This document shows positions 43,822 to 50,722 of a stretch of 64,000 nucleotides of DNA, piece by piece. Positions within the stretch are counted from its first letter, which is position 1. Each line of letters opens with the position of its first letter. Origin of the DNA: Secundilactobacillus odoratitofui DSM 19909 = JCM 15043 (GTDB taxonomy: Bacteria; Bacillota; Bacilli; Lactobacillales; Lactobacillaceae). The DNA lies in the NCBI RefSeq assembly GCF_001434895.1, contig NZ_AZEE01000027.1, forward strand, positions 1-64,000. The letters run 5' to 3'. The translations under genes and the position numbers were made by a program. The notes beneath the pieces were generated by a model. The model saw only the letters and a list, made by a program, of their open reading frames with translations. It did not search any database and was not told where the DNA came from.

Positions 43822-45018
43822 TTACTTGATTTGTGTTGAACCAACAACCTTACCGTTATTCAAGTGTTCAACAGCGATTGGCTTGTTAGCATCGTGCTTT
43901 GAGTCGATGGTGATCTTACCAGTAACGCCATCGAAGTTCTTAATTTTAGCCAAGCCGTCACGAATTTTAACTGAGTTAGCTGACTTTTCGTTTTCAATTG
44001 CTGTCTTGATCATGTAGGTTGAGTCGTAAGCCAAAGCTGAGAAGGTTGGTGCATCAGTGTGGTAACGTGCCTTATAAGCCTTCAGGAACTTAGCTGCGAC
44101 TGGGTTGCTCTTGGCAACTGTTTGCGAGAATGGTGTGGTGTAGTAGATGTTTGAAGCATTCTTAGCACCAGCGATTTGAACCAATTTAGCATCGGCCATC
44201 CCATCTGAACCAACGATTGGAACGTTTAGGCCCATTTGACGTGCTTGCTTGATGATCAAACCAATTTCTGAGTAATAACCTGGTGCGTAAATTGCATCGA
44301 TTTTCTTATTCTTAAATGACGTCAAGATGGCGTTGAAATCCTTGTCACCTGAAGCGAAGTACTGCGTATCAACAACCTTACCCGTGAACTGTTTCTTAAA
44401 TGCCTTAGCAAGGCCTGTCCCGTAATCAGTTGAGTTATCACCCAGAACTGCAACCCGCTTGGCCTTCAAGTTATTGGTCATAAACTTAGCAGCGGTGCCA
44501 CCTTGGAAGTTGTTTTGGTAACATGCACGGAAGACGTATGGTTGGGCCTTGCCGTTCTTTTGCAACGTGAAGTTTGGATCAGTCGCCGATGGACTCAGTG
44601 CAGCAACCTTTGCCTTGGTTTCGTTAGGAATGGCTGCGGTCCCAGCGTTGGTTGTGGCCGTCCCAATGATGGCGTTGACCTTATCGTTGTTTGACAACTG
44701 GGCTGCAATTGAAGCACTGGTACTCGTTGAAGTCTTGTTATCTTTGATGATCAACTTGATCTTCTTCTTTTTACCGTTAACGTTGACGCCACCCTTATTG
44801 TTAATTTCTTTGGTGGCCATCTCGATACCTTGTTTCATTTGGTTCCCATAACCACCAGCGGCACCGGAGAGTTCCAAGTTAACCCCGATCTTAACGGTGC
44901 TACCTGTTTGATCATTGCCTTGACTCGTTGTCTTGGCTGTTGAACACCCTGCAAAAATCGCTGCAGACATCATAATTGCTGCAATCCCAGTAACTTTCTT
45001 AATCATGCTTTTTTTCAT
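43822..45018 (-). CDS. livJ: Branched-chain amino-acid binding lipoprotein LivJ
   Basis: The extracytoplasmic substrate receptor, 398 residues. The signal peptide (MKKSMIKKVTGIAAIMMSAA) ends in the lipobox IFAGC with lipidated Cys25. The mature part has the type I periplasmic-binding fold (Peripla_BP_6), with KIGVNLELSGAAGGYGNQMKQGIEMA, IIGTATTNAGTAAIP, LSPSATDPNF and APTFSALAYDSTYMI. ATG follows GGGAG. It is the first structural gene, about 77 bp after an attenuator-type leader. Specificity for Leu/Ile/Val is inferred from the operon and from the leader peptide codons. Confidence 0.93.
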   Translation of the reverse strand: MKKSMIKKVTGIAAIMMSAAIFAGCSTAKTTSQGNDQTGSTVKIGVNLELSGAAGGYGNQMKQGIEMATKEINNKGGVNVNGKKKKIKLIIKDNKTSTSTSASIAAQLSNNDKVNAIIGTATTNAGTAAIPNETKAKVAALSPSATDPNFTLQKNGKAQPYVFRACYQNNFQGGTAAKFMTNNLKAKRVAVLGDNSTDYGTGLAKAFKKQFTGKVVDTQYFASGDKDFNAILTSFKNKKIDAIYAPGYYSEIGLIIKQARQMGLNVPIVGSDGMADAKLVQIAGAKNASNIYYTTPFSQTVAKSNPVAAKFLKAYKARYHTDAPTFSALAYDSTYMIKTAIENEKSANSVKIRDGLAKIKNFDGVTGKITIDSKHDANKPIAVEHLNNGKVVGSTQIK

Positions 45019-45094
45019 AAGTTTCTCCCACTTTCTGATCGTTTGTATGTAGTCTTGGCTGTCCTGGTCTTCTTCCCTCCCTCACCAGGGCAAT

Positions 45095-45124
45095 AAAAAA
45101 ACCTCATCCAATAATGAATGAGGT
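45095..45124 (-). terminator. Attenuator terminator in the liv leader
   Basis: On the minus strand ACCTCAT (45118-45124) pairs with ATGAGGT (45101-45107), followed by seven T. It stands between the leader peptide and livJ. Its 5' arm (45113-45123) can instead pair with 45149-45158. Confidence 0.88.
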
Positions 45125-45145
45125 CTAAAGTCAGATTTATCATCA

Positions 45146-45177
45146 AGCCCTCATCATTAAAAACATAAATAAGGGCT
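45146..45177 (-). promoter_or_regulatory. Anti-antiterminator hairpin in the liv leader
   Basis: AGCCCTTAT (45169-45177) pairs with ATGAGGGCT (45146-45154) on the minus strand. Its 3' arm AATGATGAGG (45149-45158) can alternatively pair with CCTCATTCATT (45113-45123) of the terminator with one bulged base. The two states exclude each other. Confidence 0.65.
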
Positions 45178-45204
45178 CAACTTGTTTAATTTGTAGTATA
45201 ACTA

Positions 45205-45297
45205 CTAAATTAAAGTTGCGTCCTTGGTTTTTAATAATAAGACTAAATTCTGACGAGCAGAGGTTACGTTAAATTGTTGAGTTGTTGGTGTTTTCAT
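45205..45297 (-). CDS. Leader peptide of the liv operon
   Basis: A 30-codon open frame with ATG seven bases after AAGGAGG (45305-45311) and stop TAG at 45205-45207. The peptide contains NLVLLLK at residues 17-23, with four TTA leucine codons and one GTC valine codon in a row, and ends in LI. Eight of 30 residues are branched-chain. A hairpin AATTTAGTAG/CTACAAATT (45188-45211) overlaps its stop codon. The layout of promoter, leader frame, alternative hairpins, terminator and livJ is that of ribosome-mediated attenuation. No T-box sequence is present. The function is inferred. Confidence 0.82.
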   Translation of the reverse strand: MKTPTTQQFNVTSARQNLVLLLKTKDATLI

Positions 45298-45345
45298 GGT
45301 GTAACCTCCTTGTCAGAATTTATTTTTTCTTGATTGAATGATGTT

Positions 45346-45374
45346 AGTATAATCGTAATCTCATTTAGCGTCAA
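45346..45374 (-). promoter_or_regulatory. Promoter of the liv operon
   Basis: On the minus strand TTGACG (45369-45374) is followed after 17 bases by TATACT (45346-45351). Transcription should begin near 45339, giving a leader of about 320 bases before livJ. Confidence 0.85.
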
Positions 45375-45473
45375 CAGTTTTTTAATATTTTTTTCATGTC
45401 CGTAAAAACAACCTGACGTGTAACCTTCAGTTTTTCGGAGTCCCTTTTGGCATATTACACCAGTCCGCCTCTG

Positions 45474-45650
45474 GCAGACAGCGAGACCGGTTGGTAGCTG
45501 TGGGACCAGTTTCAGCCACGCAAAAAACGCGTGTCTTCCGCTTCGATTCTGAGCCTCGTATAACCCACGAGTCTCAGAATCGTCCAGTCCCACTAAGCGC
45601 TTCGCGCAAAGTGGGACTTATCACTGCTACCAACCGGTCTCGCTGACTGC
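45474..45650. repeat. Cloverleaf-like structured repeat, copy C
   Basis: A 25-bp inverted repeat with one mismatch (45474-45498 and 45626-45650) encloses three hairpins. These are CACGC/GCGTG (45517-45533), GATTCTGAGcCTCGT/ACGAGtCTCAGAATC (45545-45581) and GTCCCACT..AGTGGGAC (45587-45616). The second hairpin keeps the C opposite T mismatch seen in copies A and B at 13.3 and 13.7 kb. A 99-codon frame on the minus strand across it has no ribosome site and is not a gene. Confidence 0.72.
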
Positions 45651-45825
45651 ACGCCGGCTTACATCGTGCATTATTTAACAGGCTGGATTCGATAAATATG
45701 ACATTTTACCAAGCGGTTTTATTGTCTCCAATAAACAAATTAAACACCTTTCAAATCTAAATCAAGTTGCCAAAACTACCCTGTAAGTCCACCAGAGGTA
45801 ACAGCATTTACTTGACCGTTACGAC

Positions 45826-46842
45826 TTACTTTCTCGACCAATCAATCTCGCTTTGATCAGCTAAAATCGCATCAATCTGAGCCAATTCATCATCACTGAA
45901 ATCTAAGTGGTTCAACGCTTTGACATTGTCCACCAGTTGTCCAGGTCGACTAGCACCCACCAAGACACAAGCTAACTCTGGTTCACGTAAGTTCCAAGCT
46001 AATGCCATTTCGGCTAACGTTTGGTTTCGTGAAGCAGCAACGTCATTTAAAGCACGCACCGTCTTAAGCGTTTGTTTCACTTGCTTAGGTTGCAAAAAAG
46101 GACTGGTTGATTTGGCTGCCCGCGAATTTTCGGGAATCCCATTCAGGTATTTATCCGTCAACAGACCTTGGCACAGTGAGCTAAAGCCCACCGCCGCTTT
46201 ATGATGGGCTTTTAGAACTGGGAACAAGTCCTGTTCAATGCCACGATTAAACATGTTATAGCGTGGTTGGTGAATCACAAACGGCGTGTGCATGTCTTCA
46301 AAGCACTTAATGATGGCTTCTGTCTGCGCGCCACTATAATTGGAAATCCCAACGTACAGCGCCTTGCCTTGACGAACTAAGCTGTCCAAGGCCTGGGCAG
46401 TCTCATACACGTTTGTGTCAGGATCTGGTCGATGACTATAGAAAATATCAACGTAATCTAACCCTAAACGTGCCAAACTCTGATTGGCGCTGGCGATGAT
46501 ACTCTTGCGTGATCCCCAGTTACCGTATGGGCCATCCCACATCTCATAACCAGCTTTGCTAGCCACAACAATTTCATCACGGTAGGGTTTTAAATCAGTT
46601 GCTAAAATACGACCAAAGTTTTCCTCGGCACTACCTGGAATTGGACCATAATTATTCGCCAAATCAAAGTAGGTAATGCCCAAATCAAAGGCTTGCTGAA
46701 CAATTGCCCGTTGGTTTTCATAAGCATCAACACTACCAAAGTTGTGCCATAGTCCCAAACCAATTGCAGATAGTTGTAGACCACTATCGCCAAGGTGGTT
46801 GTACACCATGTTGTCATATCGTTTTGAATCTGCTTGATACAT
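45826..46842 (-). CDS. Aldo/keto reductase, YghZ/Gpr-like
   Basis: A 338-residue NADPH-dependent reductase of the AKR14 (YghZ) group. Diagnostic stretches are YNHLGDSGLQLSAIGLGLWHNFG at the start, FDLANNYGPIPGSAEENFGRIL with the catalytic Asp and Tyr, SKAGYEMWDGPYGNWGSRK with the catalytic Lys, and IFYSHRPDPDTN with the His. E. coli YghZ reduces glyceraldehyde 3-phosphate and methylglyoxal. The ATG at 46842 is preferred over a TTG one codon earlier. It is divergent from azlCD. Confidence 0.92.
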   Translation of the reverse strand: MYQADSKRYDNMVYNHLGDSGLQLSAIGLGLWHNFGSVDAYENQRAIVQQAFDLGITYFDLANNYGPIPGSAEENFGRILATDLKPYRDEIVVASKAGYEMWDGPYGNWGSRKSIIASANQSLARLGLDYVDIFYSHRPDPDTNVYETAQALDSLVRQGKALYVGISNYSGAQTEAIIKCFEDMHTPFVIHQPRYNMFNRGIEQDLFPVLKAHHKAAVGFSSLCQGLLTDKYLNGIPENSRAAKSTSPFLQPKQVKQTLKTVRALNDVAASRNQTLAEMALAWNLREPELACVLVGASRPGQLVDNVKALNHLDFSDDELAQIDAILADQSEIDWSRK

Positions 46843-46935
46843 CAAAAAGCCCCCAATATTAGTCTAGTAATCGGTTACATTATACCTTTTACAACGTGAT
46901 AAACCAATCTAACAATGTTGATCAATCGTCTCATA

Positions 46936-46964
46936 TTGACACAATAACGCCGGGCACGTATAGT
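46936..46964 (+). promoter_or_regulatory. Promoter of azlCD
   Basis: TTGACA (46936-46941) is followed after 17 bases by TATAGT (46959-46964). The predicted 5' untranslated part is only about 17 bases, so no leader regulation is expected. Confidence 0.82.
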
Positions 46965-46987
46965 GAATAAAGCCCTCTGATGAAAGG

Positions 46988-47704
46988 ATGATGACTTTGA
47001 CGGGTGAACTTAGTTTTAAAGCCGGGTTGCGTGACACGCTGCCAACTGTCTTTGGTTATATTAGCATCGGCCTCGCATTTGGTATCACAGCCAAAGCGAA
47101 TGGTTTAAGTGTTTTAGAAATTATCTTAATGTCTTTAATTACATATGCAGGCTCCGCCGAATTTATCATCGTGAGTCTGTTAGCTGTCCACGCTGGTTTT
47201 TGGGCCATGATTCTCTCAGTCTTTTTAGTGAACGCTCGCATGATTCTCATGAGCACTGTAGTTGCACCCTATACTTCCCACGAGAGTTTGCTTAAAAACA
47301 TCTGGGCTGGCACGCTACTCACTGATGAAACTTTTGCGTTAACCATGAACAAGCTGAACTACACGGACCACAAGCTGAACTTTACTTGGCTAAATTCCGC
47401 TAATTTATTTGCTTACCTGACTTGGGCGGCGGCTTCAGGCGTCGGCGGCATCTTAGGTAATCTGATAGACGATCCACAAAAGTACGGGTTCGATTTCGCG
47501 TTAGTGGCCATGTTCATTGGCTTACTATATTTGCAAATCATCGCCGACCGTTCGATTAAGTTCAACGTTCAGTTAACCGTGATTCTCTTTGTTGCCGTAC
47601 TCATGTACTTTGGCATGGCCTTTATCACGGCCAACGCCCTGTTATTGATTGTAACCCTACTTGGCTGTGGATTTGGGATGGTGTTGAAGCATGTCGTTAA
47701 ATAG
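46988..47704 (+). CDS. azlC: Branched-chain amino-acid exporter large subunit AzlC
   Basis: A 238-residue membrane protein of the AzlC/YgaZ family, which with AzlD/YgaH exports valine, leucine, isoleucine and analogues. Family features are FGYISIGLAFGITAKANGLS at about residues 22-41, YAGSAEFIIVSLLA near 55, NARMILMSTVVAPY near 83 and LLTDETFAL near 110. Two ATG codons follow GAAAGG; either could be used. The azlD start overlaps the azlC end by 14 bases. Having export beside a Liv importer suggests control of the branched-chain pool. Confidence 0.94.
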   Translation: MMTLTGELSFKAGLRDTLPTVFGYISIGLAFGITAKANGLSVLEIILMSLITYAGSAEFIIVSLLAVHAGFWAMILSVFLVNARMILMSTVVAPYTSHESLLKNIWAGTLLTDETFALTMNKLNYTDHKLNFTWLNSANLFAYLTWAAASGVGGILGNLIDDPQKYGFDFALVAMFIGLLYLQIIADRSIKFNVQLTVILFVAVLMYFGMAFITANALLLIVTLLGCGFGMVLKHVVK

Positions 47705-48017
47705 TTATGTCCTATTAGTTATCTTAGGTACTGGCCTAGTCACTTGGCTATCACGTATCACACCGTTCGTGCTACTCAAGCGGTTTAAATTGTCACCCAT
47801 CGTTGTGAATTTTTTAGGCTTTGTACCAATCAGCATTATGACCGCGCTTTGGATTCAAAGCTTGTTGGTCCAACATCTGGGACAACTCCCTAGCCTAAAC
47901 GTGCCAAACGTCTTGGCAAGCGTACCAACTTTGATCAGCGCTGTGATCTCCAAAAATTTGATGGTCATTGTGCTTGTTGGCGTGATTTCCCTTGGTGTTA
48001 TTAATTTGTTAATGTAG
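47691..48017 (+). CDS. azlD: Branched-chain amino-acid exporter small subunit AzlD
   Basis: A 108-residue membrane protein with four hydrophobic segments. The family motif GTGLVTWLSRITPFVLL lies at residues 13-29 and NFLGFVPISIMTALW near 40. It overlaps azlC by 14 bases, and the ribosome site (GAAG) lies inside azlC. It forms the two-subunit exporter with AzlC. Confidence 0.92.
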   Translation: MSLNSYVLLVILGTGLVTWLSRITPFVLLKRFKLSPIVVNFLGFVPISIMTALWIQSLLVQHLGQLPSLNVPNVLASVPTLISAVISKNLMVIVLVGVISLGVINLLM

Positions 48018-48031
48018 TCTCAAAAAGTGAG

Positions 48032-48279
48032 AGTGGGCAAAAACTCGTTTAGGTCCCAGAATATATGAGAACCGGCCCGTGGATTCCTGGTTTTGGAATC
48101 TGCGGACCGGTTCTCATATATGGCCGGGACCTGAGTTTTGGCGCACGACCCAGCGAAGCTTGGAAGCCTATCTGGCGTTTAGACTAGATAACAGTCTTGA
48201 GATAAAGTGAAATTTTTTACTCACCTCGAATTAAGAAATTAATTCGATGCTTACCAATATGGACTTTTTTCCCAGCCTC
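48032..48279 (+). repeat. Dispersed stem-loop repeat, copy 1
   Basis: It begins AGTGGGCAAAAACTCG and ends near CCCAGCCTC. The main stem is AGGTCCC/GGGACCT outside and ATATATGAGAACCGG (48061-48075)/CCGGTTCTCATATAT (48107-48121) inside. Shorter hairpins CGAATTA/TTAATTCG follow. Copy 2 lies in inverted orientation at 59653-59870. Copy 1 has about 30 extra bases after GGCGCA (48138-48170). It fills the gap between the convergent genes azlD and aga. Confidence 0.85.
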
Positions 48280-48310
48280 CCTATTTGATTTGCATTAATA
48301 CCTGCTATTT

Positions 48311-50539
48311 TTATTCAACAACATCAATCAACAGACGCCGAGAACTGTAATCTGCCAAAGCCTTGACTTCCGCAGCCTCATCAAAAATTTTATCCATGAA
48401 CAACCCAGCGTTCATGAGTTCATCACCGTAATAAGTTGCCTCACCGCCATTAATCCGGTACTGCTTATTCGGATCTAATCCGCGAAGGTAGAAGCGAATA
48501 TAGGGGGCGTTAATGTGATTCAAAATTTGGTAGCGAGTCGCAATCGCGTGATTTTGTTGGTCGTCAACGACAATCCAGCTCATGACGTTGCCATCCCCCT
48601 CAAACGGACTGTCAATTCGGTAAAGTTTCCCAAATTGGTAAAGAGCACGGTGTTGCTTATAAAAGGCCACTTGTTCCTTGACTTCAGCGGCTTCATCATC
48701 TGGCATCTGCGAGATATCCAGCTCATAACCAAACGCACCGTAAAACGCTACGTTCGCACGCGTTTCGAGCGACGTCATCCGACCATTTTGTTCATTTGGT
48801 ACGGCAGAAACATGCGCACCCATCATCGCTTGTGGGTAGCCGTATGAAGTCCCAAATTGAATCTTCATTCGCTCAACGGCATCCGTATCATCACTGGTCC
48901 ACGCTTGCGGTGCATAATACATCATGCCCAGATCAAATCGGCCACCACCAGAAGCACACGATTCAAATAAGACGTCTGGATAGGCCTTAGTTAGACGATC
49001 ATAGAGCTGATAAACACCCAGAATGTATCGATGGGCCATCTCTAATTGGCGGTTAGCAGCTAAATTCGTGCTGTACATTTCGGTAATGTAGCGGTTCATA
49101 TCCCACTTAATATAGTCTAACTTAGTATCGTCAATCACAGTGCTCATCAGATCATAAATGTAATCAACTACTTCTTGGCGAGTGTAGTCGAGCACGTACT
49201 GATTGCGACCAGGTGTTGCCCGCCGCTCTGGCACGTGAATCAGCCACTCTGGATGCGTTTCGTAAAGTTTGCTATCGATTGAAATCATCTCAGGTTCAAA
49301 CCAGAGCCCAAATTTAAGGTCTAAATCATGAACTTGATCAGCAAAGGCACCAATGCCGTTCGGTAACTTCGTTGGGTCCACGAACCAGTCACCAAGTGAA
49401 GTATGGTCGTCATCACGATGACCAAACCAGCCATCGTCCAAGACAAACATTTCAATTCCAAGTGACTTGGCCTTCTTGGCAATCTTCAGTAATTTTTCAT
49501 CATCGAAATCAAAGTAGGTTGCTTCCCAGTTATTCACAAGGATTGGCCGCTCCTGCTTAACGTACTTGGAATTAACTAAGTGGGCCGCATAGAAGTCAGC
49601 CATTTGCTGACTCAATTGGTTAAAACCAGCGTCAGTATAACTCAAAACGGCTTCAGGTGTCTGGAAACTCTCATCCGGATCCAAATGCCAAGCAAAATCG
49701 GTTGGATTAATCCCGACTAAGATCCGACTAGTAGACCATTGATCAACTTCAATTTGATCTAAGAAATTACCAGAGTAGATTAAGTTAAAGCCAAAAACTT
49801 CACCAGCATCGTCTGTCGTCGTAGGTCGTGCCAACATCATAAATGGGTTTTGTTGTGGACTTGAAGTTGCCCGAACTGAGTCGATGGCTTGTAAGCCTGA
49901 CCGCAGCGGGGTTCGGATCAGATGACGTTCTTGTGACCAAGTGCCAGAAAACTGGACCATGTCATATCGACTATCAGGTAAGTCTAACTGTGCACTCAAA
50001 GCGGCATCTAAAGTAACTCCTGCAACACCGTGGTTCTTAAAGTTAGCGCTCCGTACGATAACGTCTTGGTGTGGGAAAACCGTGTATTGCAACTCCAAGT
50101 CCAATTGAATGGCAGCATCCGTGAGGTGGATGATCAAAGTTTCAACGTCATCTTGGGCATCGTCATCAAAACTCGACGGTAAGTCAGCCAATCGTTGCTT
50201 GCCCTGAACCACTTCATAATGATCGTACTTTAAATCGGTGATTCGACTGCCATTTTCTTGGGTCACCTGGTAAGCTGGTCGACGAAAATCACCAGTCCCG
50301 GTCGCAGCATATTCCTGTTTAATTGCGTCTAACTGAAAGCCAGGATCTTCTAGTGAGTATGACGGTGTGGTGTTCTTCCATTCCCGCTTTAGTAAGTTAG
50401 CATAGTCAGCGCGCACGTGAATCTGCTTGCCATAATACACCTGGCCTAAAACGCCATGTTCGAGTACTTTAAAAACGTAACTGGTATGGTCAGTTTGGAT
50501 GTGAAATACTTGGTTGGTTTCATCAATATGAATTGGCAA
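48311..50539 (-). CDS. aga: Alpha-galactosidase (GH36)
   Basis: It releases terminal alpha-galactose from melibiose, raffinose and stachyose in the cytosol. The 742 residues are typical of GH36 family enzymes. The N-terminal beta-supersandwich is followed by a (beta/alpha)8 barrel with the nucleophile aspartate in KWDMNRYITE near residue 480 and the acid/base aspartate in WTSDDTDAVERMK near 545. Translation starts at a TTG after GGAAGGG. The permease gene immediately upstream supplies its substrate, and the pair is a raffinose-family oligosaccharide unit. Confidence 0.95.
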   Translation of the reverse strand: MPIHIDETNQVFHIQTDHTSYVFKVLEHGVLGQVYYGKQIHVRADYANLLKREWKNTTPSYSLEDPGFQLDAIKQEYAATGTGDFRRPAYQVTQENGSRITDLKYDHYEVVQGKQRLADLPSSFDDDAQDDVETLIIHLTDAAIQLDLELQYTVFPHQDVIVRSANFKNHGVAGVTLDAALSAQLDLPDSRYDMVQFSGTWSQERHLIRTPLRSGLQAIDSVRATSSPQQNPFMMLARPTTTDDAGEVFGFNLIYSGNFLDQIEVDQWSTSRILVGINPTDFAWHLDPDESFQTPEAVLSYTDAGFNQLSQQMADFYAAHLVNSKYVKQERPILVNNWEATYFDFDDEKLLKIAKKAKSLGIEMFVLDDGWFGHRDDDHTSLGDWFVDPTKLPNGIGAFADQVHDLDLKFGLWFEPEMISIDSKLYETHPEWLIHVPERRATPGRNQYVLDYTRQEVVDYIYDLMSTVIDDTKLDYIKWDMNRYITEMYSTNLAANRQLEMAHRYILGVYQLYDRLTKAYPDVLFESCASGGGRFDLGMMYYAPQAWTSDDTDAVERMKIQFGTSYGYPQAMMGAHVSAVPNEQNGRMTSLETRANVAFYGAFGYELDISQMPDDEAAEVKEQVAFYKQHRALYQFGKLYRIDSPFEGDGNVMSWIVVDDQQNHAIATRYQILNHINAPYIRFYLRGLDPNKQYRINGGEATYYGDELMNAGLFMDKIFDEAAEVKALADYSSRRLLIDVVE

Positions 50540-50607
50540 TGTCTGTCTTCCCTTCCTGTAACCTAATTGGTATTTTGTTCACTTTAACACAACATCAATA
50601 TCACAAC

Positions 50608-50676
50608 AGCCCTGCAGCCAACAGTCCCACGGATTGCGGTTGCAGGGCTTATTGTGGGAAAACCTCACCGGGTTTT
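50608..50676 (-). other. Hairpins between the LacS-type permease and aga
   Basis: AGCCCTGCA/TGCAGGGCT (50608-50649) and GAAAACC/GGTTTTC-type stems (50657-50676) stand between the two genes. There is no T run. They may lower aga expression relative to the permease or protect the upstream message. Confidence 0.55.
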
Positions 50677-50722
50677 CGTTTCAGTAAAGCTCATGAGTTT
50701 ATTTGTCGCAGTATAACCGTAA

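Noticed and set aside
45095-45340. T-box riboswitch for the liv operon
   Set aside because: The T-box core (GGGTGG-N-CCGCG type) is absent, while a translated leader with Leu/Val codons is present. The tyrS leader at 1716-1965 shows what a T-box looks like in this genome.
45294-45593. 99-codon open frame on the minus strand
   Set aside because: It is produced by the palindromic copy C element and overlaps the liv promoter and leader. It has no ribosome site.
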